The translations under genes were made by a program, and so were the position numbers. From positions 744,001-808,000 of the forward strand of contig NZ_JAZDRL010000001.1 of NCBI RefSeq assembly GCF_047501465.1: a stretch of 64,000 nt of DNA, written 5' to 3'. The notes beneath the pieces are model-generated. The model made no database searches and had not been told where the DNA came from. It saw only the letters and a program-made list of their open reading frames with translations. The DNA comes from Pseudochelatococcus sp047501465. GTDB lineage: Bacteria > Pseudomonadota > Alphaproteobacteria > Rhizobiales > Beijerinckiaceae. Each line of letters begins with the position of its first letter. Within the stretch, counting starts at the first letter, position 1. Of this stretch, positions 28,168 through 37,252 are shown piece after piece.

Positions 28168-28619
28168 ACTTCTTCTCCTGTCGCGGCAATCGTCAAGATC
28201 AGCCAATCAGCTGCCAGAGCCAGCCGCGATTCACCTTCAATTTCAACTTCAACCTTGTAGGAAAACAGAGCCTGACCGGGAGCACGCAAAGTGGAACTAT
28301 TCAGCGAGAAGTGGCCACGTACACGTTTCCCCGCAGCCACAGGCGTTAAAAAACGCACCTTGTCGAAGCCATAATTCAGGTTGATCCCGGCCCCTTCCGG
28401 CAGTGTCAAAATACCTTCTGCCATACTACTCAGCAGCGAAAGCGATAGAAAACCGTGCGCAATGGTACCACCAAAGACCGATTCTGCCGCCGCTGCGGGA
28501 TCGACATGAATGAACTGATGATCTTCCGTCACATCGGCAAAATCATCAATCCGCGCTTGGCTGATAACATACCAGCGCGATGTCTTGGCCCGAGGGCACA
28601 TATCAGCCAATGCACTCAT
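28164..28619 (-). CDS. MaoC-family (R)-specific enoyl-CoA hydratase
   Basis: The 151-residue hot-dog protein holds the hydratase-2 pair in FADVTEDHQFIHVD (Asp and His) and the GGTIAHGFLSLSLL segment. It hydrates trans-2-enoyl-CoA to the (3R)-hydroxyacyl-CoA. Four-base overlaps with genes on both sides (28164-28167 and 28616-28619) show tight coupling to the two SDR genes. Confidence 0.9.
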   Translation of the reverse strand: MSALADMCPRAKTSRWYVISQARIDDFADVTEDHQFIHVDPAAAAESVFGGTIAHGFLSLSLLSSMAEGILTLPEGAGINLNYGFDKVRFLTPVAAGKRVRGHFSLNSSTLRAPGQALFSYKVEVEIEGESRLALAADWLILTIAATGEEV

Positions 28620-29431
28620 GCATCATCCCCTCTGAACATATGTTGACGTGTCTGCACTGTCATACCGCCATCAAGAGGCAGGACTGCACCTGTAACAAAG
28701 CTGCCAGCAGGGCTGCAGAGATAAAGAATTGTAGCGGCGATATCTTCTGGCTCGCCAATGCGACCAACCGGTACGCCAGCAGCGGCATGCCTGCGCGTTT
28801 CCTCATCAGCAAGCGCAAACGCTGTCATACGCGTATTGAAGGGACCGGGTGCGATGGCATTGATATTGACATTGCGCCCGGCAAACTCATTGGCCAGGAT
28901 ACGCGTCAGGTGATGAACGCCCGCTTTGGACGTGGCATAGGAATATGCATTGTCAGCAAGCGGCAACGTGCCCACCATTGATCCGATATTGATGACACGC
29001 GAGGGCGAGCGAGAAGAACCTGAAGCTAACAGAAGCGGCATCAACTCACGGGTCAACGCGAAAACACCAACCAGATTGACTGACAGCACCTTTTCCCATG
29101 CGGCCCAGGTAAACTCTTCAAACGGCGCACCCCAGGTTGCCCCAGCATTGTTGATGAGAATATCAAGCCGCTCAGTGCGTGCGCGAACCTCGTTAGCCAA
29201 AGCTGCGACACCTTCTTCGGTGCTCACATCCGCACCAAAGCCCTCGCATTCACCAACCTCGGCAATAGTATGCGCGACATCACGACAGGATTCAGCCTTG
29301 CGGGAGGCGATCAGCACACGTGCCCCCGCCTCAGCTAATGTTTGAGCACAGACACGACCAATACCAGTTGCCCCGCCTGTAACGAGGGCCGTTTTGCCTT
29401 TAACCGAAAACAACGTTTCTAGATTAACCAT
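28616..29431 (-). CDS. SDR-family oxidoreductase
   Basis: The 271-residue short-chain dehydrogenase has TGGATGIGRVCAQTL, NNAGATWGAPF, catalytic Ser in INIGSMVG and YATSKAGVHHL, and ends with the usual GAVLPLDGG motif. It differs clearly from the HSD17B4-like SDR two genes on, so a different redox step is likely, for example oxidation of an alcohol or a branched or cyclic 3-hydroxyacyl-CoA. ATGA overlap with the MaoC gene. Confidence 0.9.
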   Translation of the reverse strand: MVNLETLFSVKGKTALVTGGATGIGRVCAQTLAEAGARVLIASRKAESCRDVAHTIAEVGECEGFGADVSTEEGVAALANEVRARTERLDILINNAGATWGAPFEEFTWAAWEKVLSVNLVGVFALTRELMPLLLASGSSRSPSRVINIGSMVGTLPLADNAYSYATSKAGVHHLTRILANEFAGRNVNINAIAPGPFNTRMTAFALADEETRRHAAAGVPVGRIGEPEDIAATILYLCSPAGSFVTGAVLPLDGGMTVQTRQHMFRGDDA

Positions 29432-29521
29432 AACTAAAACCCTCTGTTATGAGTACATATTCTTCATTTAAATCAATTGAATAAAAATCACGGCAATAAC
29501 TCCTTCAAAAAGCTCCCTATG

Positions 29522-30634
29522 CTAGTATCCCAGATGAGACGCCACGCGATCAGCATGGAACGTCACGTTGCCCAGTAACTCGGCATCTATCCGGCTTGCT
29601 TTGAGATAGAGGCCAATATCGAATTCATCTGTCATGCCGACACCGCCGTGCAGCTGCAGGCATTCCGCTGTTACGCGGCAAGCAACTTCACCGGCCTTTG
29701 CTTTGGCAACGGCCACAAGAAACGCTTTCTCAGGAAGCCCCTCATCGATTGCCCGCAAGGCTTTGAGGGAGGCAGACCATGCATCTTCAATCTCGCAATG
29801 CATAAGTGCGGCACGGTGCTGAAGAGCTTGAAATGAACCAATGTGCCGTCCAAACTGCACACGCTCTTTCAAGAACGCTACTGTGCGTGCAAATGCTTCT
29901 TCTGCCATTCCTGAAAGTCGCGCAGCCAGGTTTGCTCTTCCCGCATCCAGCACGCACTCAACATATGCGTCGATCGATAGAGACGTTGAAAGAAGCGCAC
30001 CCTCGCCCACTCGCACTTTGTTGAATGTAAGGTCGCCCAGCCGTCGACCATCAACGAGAGGGCGCGGCGAAACTGCGAGGCCTTCAGCATCAGCATCGAC
30101 AAGAAACACAAGGGTCTCCCCTTGCCCCAGAGCTGGCTCAGCCCGCACGATTAATGCATCAGCAACATGACCATCGATCACCGCCTTGTGCTGACCAGAC
30201 AGCGTGTAGCCCTCTGAATCATGCTGATAGACAACCTGAGCTGTTGCGGCACCCAATGCTTCAATGGCAACCGCGACAAGAGTGCTACCTGCTGCGATTT
30301 GCTCCAACAGTTGATCTCGTGATGGCGTTTGTTCGCTCAGCAGCAAAGCTGTTGTGCCAAGAACAGCAGTAGAGAGAAACGGCGAGAGTGCAGCCTCACG
30401 GCCCAGTTCACGCGCTAAAATTCCCGCCCCAACATGTCCCAGGCCAACACCGCCGAGATCTTCAGGGATGATCACCCCACCCCATCCCAACTCCGTTGCC
30501 TTTTGCCAGAAATGGCTGTCAAACCCACGATCATTTCCAACATTCCGCAGCTCGCGCAGCGCTCCCACAGGAGACAACTCCTCGATAAGCGCTCTTGCGC
30601 TGCGCTGCATGATTTCCAATTCATCGGCAAACAT
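29522..30634 (-). CDS. Acyl-CoA dehydrogenase, smaller partner-type subunit
   Basis: The 370-residue protein keeps the acyl-CoA dehydrogenase fold: GWGGVIIPEDLGGVGLGHV, FGRHIGSFQALQHRAA and QLHGGVGMTDEFDIGLYLK. In the C-terminal stretch where the catalytic Glu usually lies (EGT-type motif) it instead reads LYLKASRIDAELLG, without that motif, a feature of non-catalytic partners in heterodimeric enzymes. ATG 30634 has GAGGTG ahead of it; the frame extends further but without support. It begins 10 bases after the stop of the next acyl-CoA dehydrogenase. Confidence 0.88.
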   Translation of the reverse strand: MFADELEIMQRSARALIEELSPVGALRELRNVGNDRGFDSHFWQKATELGWGGVIIPEDLGGVGLGHVGAGILARELGREAALSPFLSTAVLGTTALLLSEQTPSRDQLLEQIAAGSTLVAVAIEALGAATAQVVYQHDSEGYTLSGQHKAVIDGHVADALIVRAEPALGQGETLVFLVDADAEGLAVSPRPLVDGRRLGDLTFNKVRVGEGALLSTSLSIDAYVECVLDAGRANLAARLSGMAEEAFARTVAFLKERVQFGRHIGSFQALQHRAALMHCEIEDAWSASLKALRAIDEGLPEKAFLVAVAKAKAGEVACRVTAECLQLHGGVGMTDEFDIGLYLKASRIDAELLGNVTFHADRVASHLGY

Positions 30635-30644
30635 AGCATTCACC

Positions 30645-31814
30645 TCATTGGACCGGCAGTTCGAGGATCGACCTTGAGATGATCTCAAGCATGATTTCCG
30701 ACGTGCCGCCTTCAATCGAATTGCCGCGACTACGCAGCCAAAGCGTATGGGGGCTATCAGTTGTTTCTTCTTCACCCGTCACAGTCAGCGCATCGATGCC
30801 CCCAAGAGACATGACAAGCTCCAAACGCCGTTTGTTAAGTTCAGTGCCTTGTAATTTCAGCACGGCAGAACGCGGGCCAAGCTCGTTACCTGCTGCAGCA
30901 TCTGCAACATAGCGCTCACGAGTTGCTTCAAATGCATGACTATCAATGGCGGCCTGGGCAATACGTGCGCGCAGCACGCTATCCTTCAGCGGCGCGCCAC
31001 CTGCAACAGCGGCTGCCGTTCTGTCCAGAAAATCAACGTCAAAAAGATTGCTGCCACCGCCTGCAATCATCTCGCGCTCATGGGTCAGCAGATATTTGGC
31101 AACATCCCAGCCGCGATTACGTTCGCCAACAAGGTTGCTGACCGGCACGCGTACATTATCAAAAAACGTTTCGCAGAATGGCGACTTGCCCGATATCAAC
31201 AGGATAGGCCGCGTCGAAACACCGGGCGTCGCCATATCAAAAAGCAGGAACGAAATGCCAGCTTGCTTCTTGACCGTTACATCCGTGCGCACAAGACAGA
31301 AAATCCAATCGGCCTTGTCTGCGTAAGAGGTCCAGATTTTCTGTCCATTGACGATGAAATGATCACCATCCTGGACCGCACGCGTGCGTAGCGCCGCAAG
31401 GTCTGATCCTGCATCGGGTTCGGAATAGCCCTGACACCAACGAATTTCACCACGTGCAATTTTCGGCAGATGTTCGCGTTTTTGCTCTTCATTGCCGAAC
31501 TTGAGCAATGCTGGTCCAAGCATTGAAATACCAAAGCTCTCAAGCGGCGGACGCGCATTAATAGCATCCATCTCCTCTTGCAGGATCACCGCTTCATGAG
31601 GCGACAGACCGCCACCGCCATATTCTTTCGGCCATGCTGGCACCGTCCAGCCGCGCTCTACCATACGCTCAAACCAGATACGCTGTTCCTGCGAGGTAAA
31701 AACCCAGCCTCTTCCGCCCCAGCAAGTGTCGGCATCACCGCGTCTTGGTTGACGCATGGCGGGTGGGCAATTTTCCTCAAGCCAATCGCGGGTTTCTTTG
31801 CGAAACTTCTCCAC
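30645..31814 (-). CDS. Acyl-CoA dehydrogenase, catalytic-type subunit
   Basis: The 389-residue flavoenzyme introduces a 2,3 double bond into acyl-CoA. It shows WCQGYSEPDAGSDLAAL for substrate/FAD binding, VNGQKIWTSYA and the C-terminal NSIEGGTSEIMLEII, which supplies the expected catalytic Glu. The immediate pairing with a second acyl-CoA dehydrogenase lacking that motif suggests an alpha-beta enzyme like those acting on steroid side chains, pimelate or other bulky acyl-CoAs. The start is 32 bases from the VOC stop. Confidence 0.9.
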   Translation of the reverse strand: MEKFRKETRDWLEENCPPAMRQPRRGDADTCWGGRGWVFTSQEQRIWFERMVERGWTVPAWPKEYGGGGLSPHEAVILQEEMDAINARPPLESFGISMLGPALLKFGNEEQKREHLPKIARGEIRWCQGYSEPDAGSDLAALRTRAVQDGDHFIVNGQKIWTSYADKADWIFCLVRTDVTVKKQAGISFLLFDMATPGVSTRPILLISGKSPFCETFFDNVRVPVSNLVGERNRGWDVAKYLLTHEREMIAGGGSNLFDVDFLDRTAAAVAGGAPLKDSVLRARIAQAAIDSHAFEATRERYVADAAAGNELGPRSAVLKLQGTELNKRRLELVMSLGGIDALTVTGEEETTDSPHTLWLRSRGNSIEGGTSEIMLEIISRSILELPVQ

Positions 31815-31846
31815 GGCTCCCCCCTTATTCGTAACCCTTCACACCA

Positions 31847-32284
31847 TCATGCAGTAGCAAGATCCAGCGCGCGTGCGCGCTCTCCTGGTTCAAAAATTTC
31901 CACCTGAATGCCAGCGAAAGACTTGGGATGAACGAAGTTTACCGCCCCAAAATCGCCAACAGTGTTTTCATCCATCAGCACGGTTGCGCCCAGATCGCGC
32001 ACCCGCTGAACCTCGCCTGCAATGTCTTCGACCTCGACAGAAAGCAGAAAGAAGCCCTCACCACGCTTTTCGATGAACTTCGCAACTGATGTATCGTCAG
32101 TTAATGAGGCAATCAGATTGAGGTGAAATCCGTTGATGCTGATCTGCGAACCAATCAATCCGGGAAAAGCAAAAAAATCGCTCGAAAGCGGCTTTGCCTT
32201 GATGCCAAACAGTGCCTCATATTGGCGCGTAGCTGCATCGAGATCTTTCACTGCGACGTTGATACCGTAAACGCCTTTGATCAT
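31847..32284 (-). CDS. VOC-family protein (methylmalonyl-CoA epimerase-like)
   Basis: The 145-residue protein has paired beta-alpha-beta-beta-beta modules: GVYGINVAVKDLDAATRQYEA at the start and VHPKSFAGIQVEIFEP near the end, resembling methylmalonyl-CoA epimerase and glyoxalase folds. Metal ligands expected of epimerases are only partly evident, so the exact reaction is open; epimerisation of an acyl-CoA stereocentre would fit the operon. AGGAGG stands at a good distance before ATG, and a promoter-like sequence lies upstream (32316-32344), so it is probably the first gene of its transcript. Confidence 0.75.
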   Translation of the reverse strand: MIKGVYGINVAVKDLDAATRQYEALFGIKAKPLSSDFFAFPGLIGSQISINGFHLNLIASLTDDTSVAKFIEKRGEGFFLLSVEVEDIAGEVQRVRDLGATVLMDENTVGDFGAVNFVHPKSFAGIQVEIFEPGERARALDLATA

Positions 32285-32315
32285 GAGGGTAGCCTCCTAA
32301 CTAAACTACGACCTT

Positions 32316-32344
32316 ATTGTCAGATTATTTTACTTGATTGTCAA
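32316..32344 (-). promoter_or_regulatory. Sigma70-like promoter with direct TGACAAT repeats upstream of VOC gene
   Basis: On the minus strand TTGACA (32344-32339) is separated by 17 bases from GACAAT (32321-32316). The two boxes lie in a direct repeat of TGACAAT. Transcription would start roughly 25 bases ahead of the VOC ATG. Prediction only. Confidence 0.45.
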
Positions 32345-32526
32345 CTTTCAGGTAAGCTAAATCCTTCGCCCATAATTTGACAGGCGACAGCGAAGGATTG
32401 GTTAGAGAAACCAGCAGCAAAGCAAGCGCTAAGCCAAACTATCCATTTGATTTTTAGCGTTTTTTATAAACAGAATGCACGTTTCCTGTCCCATGCGCTC
32501 TATTCATTCTGGAGCTGTGCAATACT

Positions 32527-33270
32527 TTACGCATGCACTGAATGCGACGAATGAGCATGATCTGCCATACCCATTTTCTCTAGATAAGCCTGCTCAAGAT
32601 TGGCTGCACCCTGCACTTCCGCCACCATTTGCCCTCGGATCATGACATATCCACGGTCGATTTGGTTACGGATTAGCCTGATCGAAGGCTCAGCAATCAA
32701 CACGGCAACGCCATCGGCCGCAAGCTCGGTTACGGTCTTGATGATTTCAGCAACGATCACCGGCGCAAGGCCCAATGTAGGCTCATCGAGCAATAAAACT
32801 GAAGGATGCGACATCAACGCCCGGGCAAGCGCCAGCATCTGCTGCTCACCACCGCTCAAGCTGCCAGCTGGCACGTGCTGACGCTCCCTGAGAACGGGAA
32901 ATCGTTGCATAGCCTCATCTATGCGTCCATGAGACAGCGAAAGCGCATCGGCCATCACCTGCAGATTTTCCAGCACAGTCAGCACCGGAAAAACCTGCCG
33001 GCCCTGCGGCACCAACACAAGCCCTGCCTTGGCGCGATCGGTAGGGCTTTGCCGGGTTATGGATTTGCCATTCAGCGTAATCTCCCCCTCAGCAATCCGT
33101 AATCCACCAACAAGCGCCTGCAGCAACGTGCTTTTTCCTGCTCCATTCGGACCAACAATCGCAGTCACACTACCCTTATCGACTGCAAGCCCGGCACGTG
33201 ATACGGCCTCAGCATTACCATAACGGGCGACAATATTCTGCGCAGTCAAGACAGAGGTGCTGCTCATCAT
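32527..33270 (-). CDS. livF: Branched-chain-type ABC transporter ATPase LivF
   Basis: The 247-residue ATPase has Walker A GPNGAGKST, the signature LSGGEQQM and Walker B VLLLDEPTLGLAP, with the shorter LivF-type C-terminus. It energises import by LivHM of the ligand captured by the periplasmic protein. ATG 33270 overlaps the livG stop as ATGA; a longer frame to 33315 is unlikely. Last gene of the transporter set. 242 bases with a promoter-like sequence follow before the VOC gene. Confidence 0.93.
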   Translation of the reverse strand: MMSSTSVLTAQNIVARYGNAEAVSRAGLAVDKGSVTAIVGPNGAGKSTLLQALVGGLRIAEGEITLNGKSITRQSPTDRAKAGLVLVPQGRQVFPVLTVLENLQVMADALSLSHGRIDEAMQRFPVLRERQHVPAGSLSGGEQQMLALARALMSHPSVLLLDEPTLGLAPVIVAEIIKTVTELAADGVAVLIAEPSIRLIRNQIDRGYVMIRGQMVAEVQGAANLEQAYLEKMGMADHAHSSHSVHA

Positions 33271-34028
33271 GCCACTCCTATGTATGTGCTGCGGAATACA
33301 GGACTGTGCAGGCATGTCTCGACACTGCCTTCGACCAGGATTTCGCCTTGCGCCAACAGCGCCATGCGATCAACCAACGGTGTAAGCAAATCGATGTTGT
33401 GATCCACCAGCAGCACAGCGCATCCGGCATCTCTCAGTGCGCGCAGCGCTTCGATAATGCCATTAATACCGGCATCTCCCACGCCTGAGAATGGCTCATC
33501 AAGCACGATCACTTTCGGTTTCAGCATGAGTGCTCGGGCAAACTCAAGCAACCGCAACTCGCCAAAGGTTACTTCCGCTGCCAACCTGTCCGGCTCACGC
33601 AGGGACAATTGTCGGCAAACATTTCTGATTTCCGCCTCGTCCTCCTCCCCGCCGCCGAAGAAGCCTTTTATAAATGCCGAAAGTATCTTGTTGTGCGATG
33701 AGAGGCCTGCAGCAGCGCGTGCCACACGGATGTTCTCCAGCAACGTCAGCTCCGCCGCCACTTGTGGGCGTTGAAAAGTCCGTGCAAGCCCCAGCTGCGC
33801 CCTAAGTGCTGCACCACCGCGTGAGACAGGGACATCTCCGATAAAAATCTCGCCAGAAGTATAAGCCGTTTGACCCGTAATAACATCGATAAGAGTAGAT
33901 TTGCCCGCACCATTGGCCCCGGTCAGTCCAAAGATTTCCCCTCTATTTACGCCGAGCGTCACCCCCCGCAGCACTTTTACGCCACCGTAGGATTTATGAA
34001 TATCGCGGCAAGAAAGAAGCTCCGTCAT
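33267..34028 (-). CDS. livG: Branched-chain-type ABC transporter ATPase LivG
   Basis: The 253-residue ATPase starts MTELLSCRDIHKSYGGVKVL and contains GANGAGKST, a TFGELRLLEFARAL signature region (degenerate LSGGQ) and VIVLDEPFSGVGDAG. It pairs with LivF on the membrane subunits. The degenerate signature reading FGELRL is common in LivG proteins. ATG 34028 overlaps the livM stop as ATGA. Confidence 0.93.
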   Translation of the reverse strand: MTELLSCRDIHKSYGGVKVLRGVTLGVNRGEIFGLTGANGAGKSTLIDVITGQTAYTSGEIFIGDVPVSRGGAALRAQLGLARTFQRPQVAAELTLLENIRVARAAAGLSSHNKILSAFIKGFFGGGEEDEAEIRNVCRQLSLREPDRLAAEVTFGELRLLEFARALMLKPKVIVLDEPFSGVGDAGINGIIEALRALRDAGCAVLLVDHNIDLLTPLVDRMALLAQGEILVEGSVETCLHSPVFRSTYIGVA

Positions 34029-35068
34029 GGCGCACCTTCCTCTGAGTGAGCAGACCATCCCAGACGACGCTTGCTCCAGCTGACGAACTGAACGATCAAA
34101 CCGATTATACCCGCCGGAGCAAGCAACAGCACGAGCAGAGCCAAAACGCCGAATGTCAATGCACCGGGGCCCTGGAAGAAATCAAACCCAAACGTAAATG
34201 CGACAACGAGCACCGCCCCCAGAACCGCGCCCCAAGGCGTGGACATGCCGCCAAGAATTGGCATGAAAAGCACCAGAAATACCACTTTCGCACCGAAGGA
34301 TTCCGGCAGAACGAACTGGTTCATCAGTGCGAACAGAATACCGGAAAGGCTTGCGATAGCAGCACCCGCTATCAGCGCATACATCTTCAACGCCACCGCA
34401 GGCACACCACTCGTGGCTGCCGCTGCGGGTGCCTCACGCTGAACCCGGAGTGCAATACCAGCCAATGATACGCGAAACCGGGCGATCAGCGTGGCCACAA
34501 TCCAAACCCCCACGATACCAATCGTGACAAGTTCTGTTCTACCAAGCTCCCAGCCAAAAATGTTCAGGCGCGGAATGCCCCCCAAGCCAGTCGGGCCACC
34601 CGTAATGCCATCACTATGGATCAGAAAAGTGTTTACAGCGATGCCAAACATCAACGTCGCAACGGCCAGATGAAACCCTGAAAGCCTGCGTGTAGCAAAG
34701 CCCAAAATGGCAGCCGTCACCATAGCTGTTGCAATACCTGCTGGTATCGACGCCCACAAGGCCAGTTGCTGCTCCACTCCCGGTGTTAATCCGCCTGTCA
34801 GCGCTACAGCATAGGCACCAATGGCAAAGTAAGCGTTATAAGCTAGCGAAAGCTGCCCGCCCAGCGCCAATGGCAGATACATCCCCATGGCGAGAAAAGC
34901 GTATGCAATGGCAAGAATAGCCAGATCCTGCAGATAGGCACGATCGCCGATGAGCAGAATGATGCCAACACCGATAACGGCAGTGACCAGCGCCTCTGTC
35001 CGCAGGTAGCGCCGACTGGCACTGCCGCTTTTGCGGGTATCGGCCTTCGCATGCACGAATGATGTCAT
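34025..35068 (-). CDS. livM: Branched-chain-type ABC transporter permease LivM
   Basis: The 347-residue inner-membrane permease has about ten hydrophobic helices and the LivM-type loop SDGITGGPTGLGGIPRLNI and VALKMYALIAGAAIASLSGI. It forms the channel with LivH. ATGA overlaps at both ends mark it as part of the livHMGF unit. Confidence 0.93.
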   Translation of the reverse strand: MTSFVHAKADTRKSGSASRRYLRTEALVTAVIGVGIILLIGDRAYLQDLAILAIAYAFLAMGMYLPLALGGQLSLAYNAYFAIGAYAVALTGGLTPGVEQQLALWASIPAGIATAMVTAAILGFATRRLSGFHLAVATLMFGIAVNTFLIHSDGITGGPTGLGGIPRLNIFGWELGRTELVTIGIVGVWIVATLIARFRVSLAGIALRVQREAPAAAATSGVPAVALKMYALIAGAAIASLSGILFALMNQFVLPESFGAKVVFLVLFMPILGGMSTPWGAVLGAVLVVAFTFGFDFFQGPGALTFGVLALLVLLLAPAGIIGLIVQFVSWSKRRLGWSAHSEEGAP

Positions 35069-35931
35069 GCCCGCACCTCAATATGGAAGAGCCCCTGTGG
35101 CCTCACCGTAAAGATGAGCAGAACGAGTGCTAGCAGCACGTAATCACGCGCTCCACCGCCCAACATATAGGCTGAAACCGATTCAATCACGCCCAGCAGC
35201 AATCCACCCACCAGCGGCGCCCATGCATTGCCAGTGCCACCAATGACGAAGGCGACAAACCCCAAAATGGCAAAGCCGATATTCGAGTGGAAGTTTACAG
35301 GCGTATAAGAGATCACCATAACCCCGGCGATCGCACAAACGATCCCCGTAACTGCCATCGCCACACCTTTAATGCGGCGTACAGGCAAGCCCAATATGCG
35401 TGCTGCGCTTTCATTATCACCAACCGCGCGCAGCATTCGCCCATAGCGCCCCTTCCGCAACCAGAGATCAACCGCGGCAAAGACAACAACAGCGACAAAC
35501 AACATCAACAGGGTGTGGTATTCCACAAAGCTATCACCTACCACGATGATGCCATCCACGAATGGCTTGCTCACAATAGGCCGGCGCGTAAATAAAATGC
35601 CCGCCAGCTGCTCAATCACAAACATAAGCGCCACGATGGCCATCACCGCGCCGAACTCATCGGTGGCGCGCGCCATTATCGGACGCAACACCCCCGCCTC
35701 TGCCACCCAAACCAGCACAATGCCCGCAAGAACGGCAGCAAGCACCGCAATAGAAACCGGGATACCCTCAACCGTCACAAGATGTGCCGACAGCATGCCA
35801 GCGAACATAACAAACGCACCGATGGCAAAGTTAACCGCCGTGGTGGCACGCGTGAAAAGGAAGTAGGCCAGTGCTATCAAACCATAGAAAGCACCCGTAC
35901 CTAGTCCCGAGATGATGATACCCGGATCCAT
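35065..35931 (-). CDS. livH: Branched-chain-type ABC transporter permease LivH
   Basis: The 288-residue permease has eight or so membrane helices, the LivH-type RATTAVNFAIGAFVMFAGM opening and RAVGDNESAARILGLPVRRIK cytoplasmic loop that contacts the ATPases. It starts 15 bases after the binding-protein stop. Members of this transporter class take up amino acids, amides, urea or aromatic and other organic acids. Confidence 0.93.
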   Translation of the reverse strand: MDPGIIISGLGTGAFYGLIALAYFLFTRATTAVNFAIGAFVMFAGMLSAHLVTVEGIPVSIAVLAAVLAGIVLVWVAEAGVLRPIMARATDEFGAVMAIVALMFVIEQLAGILFTRRPIVSKPFVDGIIVVGDSFVEYHTLLMLFVAVVVFAAVDLWLRKGRYGRMLRAVGDNESAARILGLPVRRIKGVAMAVTGIVCAIAGVMVISYTPVNFHSNIGFAILGFVAFVIGGTGNAWAPLVGGLLLGVIESVSAYMLGGGARDYVLLALVLLIFTVRPQGLFHIEVRA

Positions 35932-35946
35932 TGCGTTGCCCTCGGC

Positions 35947-37152
35947 TTATGGCTGGTAGACATCCCAAACGCGTGATGGCGTGCCATCGGCAAACTGCAC
36001 CACCACAAGGCCCTGCTTGCTCGCACCATTATGCTTGTCAGCACTAAAGTTCAGGGTAAAGCCCGGCTGACCAAATGATGAAGGAAACTTCTGCACTTTT
36101 GCAATTTCATCGCGCATTGCAGTGCCATCTGTCGAGCCTACAGTTTCAGCGGCTTTTTTCACGAGCGCCAGACCATCCCAAACCATCGGATGCAGCCAGA
36201 CCATGGTGTTTGGTCCGTACTTTGCATCATAAGCAGCGCGAAGCGCATTGGTGTTGGGGTTTGTAGTGCCGATGGTGTCAACCACCAACGTACCATTCAC
36301 CGCGTCCCCTGCCAGTTGCCAGATATGAGGCGTTGCTGTCAGCGTATTGCTGGCGAAGGTTGGCGTATCAAGCTTCAGGCGCTCCTTGCTGCGATACATG
36401 GCAGCCGATTCAGAAGCCGATGCAAAGAGATCCATAATCACATCAGGTTTGGCGTTGCGCACGCGCAGCATCTGCGCGTTGGCATCAGGCGCACCAATTT
36501 CAACTGTTTCATAGGCTACAGTCTCAAAGCCGGCTGCTTCCCAAGCCTTGACGTAGGAATCGCCCACGATTTTGGAAGTCGCGCTGCTATCACGCACGCC
36601 CGCAATGCGCTTATAGCCAAGCTTTTTCCAGGCCTCGATATACGCTTCAGCTGTCAATGCACTCTGAGGCGCGATGGTGAAGATGTATTCGTTATTGGGC
36701 GCTTCAACCAATTTGGCGCTAACGTTCGTCGGCGCAATACAAAGCACCTTCTGCTCGGTGCAAACGACGCGTCCTTGCGTTGTCGCGCCAGAACCGGAAA
36801 GGAAGAAGATTACCTCTGCCCCACGCTCAAGCAGGCGACGTGTCTTGATAACGGTATTGTTAGGATTGTTCTCATCATCCTCAAAGGCCAACTCAATGGG
36901 GCGGCCCAGAATACCTGGTTTGTCACCAAGAGTATCTTTTGCGAACAGAACATCGCCCTTGTTAAGCAGCTCCGAGAAAAGCTTGATCGCCTTGACAGAT
37001 TCCTGCGAATAAAAAGTCGAACCACCCGACCGATCTTCAATAACGCCAATTACAAGAGGCTTTACCGCATCTTGCGCCAGCACGGATGACCCGCTGAGAA
37101 GCAATGCCCCAACAGCAAGAGCTGACATATACGAACGCTTAAAATCCACCAT
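35947..37152 (-). CDS. Periplasmic substrate-binding protein (LivK-like)
   Basis: The 401-residue protein begins with a signal peptide (cleavage after SSVLAQ, near residue 27) and has the type I periplasmic-binding fold: VIGVIEDRSGGSTFYSQ, AKDTLGDKPGILGRPIEL, FFLSGSGATTQGRVV and VWLHPMVWDGLALV. The ligand is not apparent; clustering with a CoA ligase and beta-oxidation genes suggests a carboxylic acid rather than an amino acid. Two dyad sequences lie just upstream. Confidence 0.9.
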   Translation of the reverse strand: MVDFKRSYMSALAVGALLLSGSSVLAQDAVKPLVIGVIEDRSGGSTFYSQESVKAIKLFSELLNKGDVLFAKDTLGDKPGILGRPIELAFEDDENNPNNTVIKTRRLLERGAEVIFFLSGSGATTQGRVVCTEQKVLCIAPTNVSAKLVEAPNNEYIFTIAPQSALTAEAYIEAWKKLGYKRIAGVRDSSATSKIVGDSYVKAWEAAGFETVAYETVEIGAPDANAQMLRVRNAKPDVIMDLFASASESAAMYRSKERLKLDTPTFASNTLTATPHIWQLAGDAVNGTLVVDTIGTTNPNTNALRAAYDAKYGPNTMVWLHPMVWDGLALVKKAAETVGSTDGTAMRDEIAKVQKFPSSFGQPGFTLNFSADKHNGASKQGLVVVQFADGTPSRVWDVYQP

Positions 37153-37180
37153 TTCTACTCCTCCCAGAGATATTTATAAT

Positions 37181-37219
37181 TTGCTGAAGCAAATATTTTA
37201 GGTTCCTTTGCTTCAGCAA
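37181..37219. promoter_or_regulatory. Paired dyads (candidate operator) upstream of the liv operon
   Basis: TTGCTGAAGCAAA (37181-37193) and TTTGCTTCAGCAA (37207-37219) form a perfect 13-bp inverted repeat with a 13-base spacer, and each arm is itself a dyad (TTGCT-2-AGCAA). The block is 29 bases upstream of the binding-protein ATG. Two equal dyads about 27 bp centre to centre look like tandem operators; no T-run follows, so a terminator is less likely. Confidence 0.55.
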
Positions 37220-37252
37220 CGGGTAGCACGAAGAATTATCGCTTTATTACCC

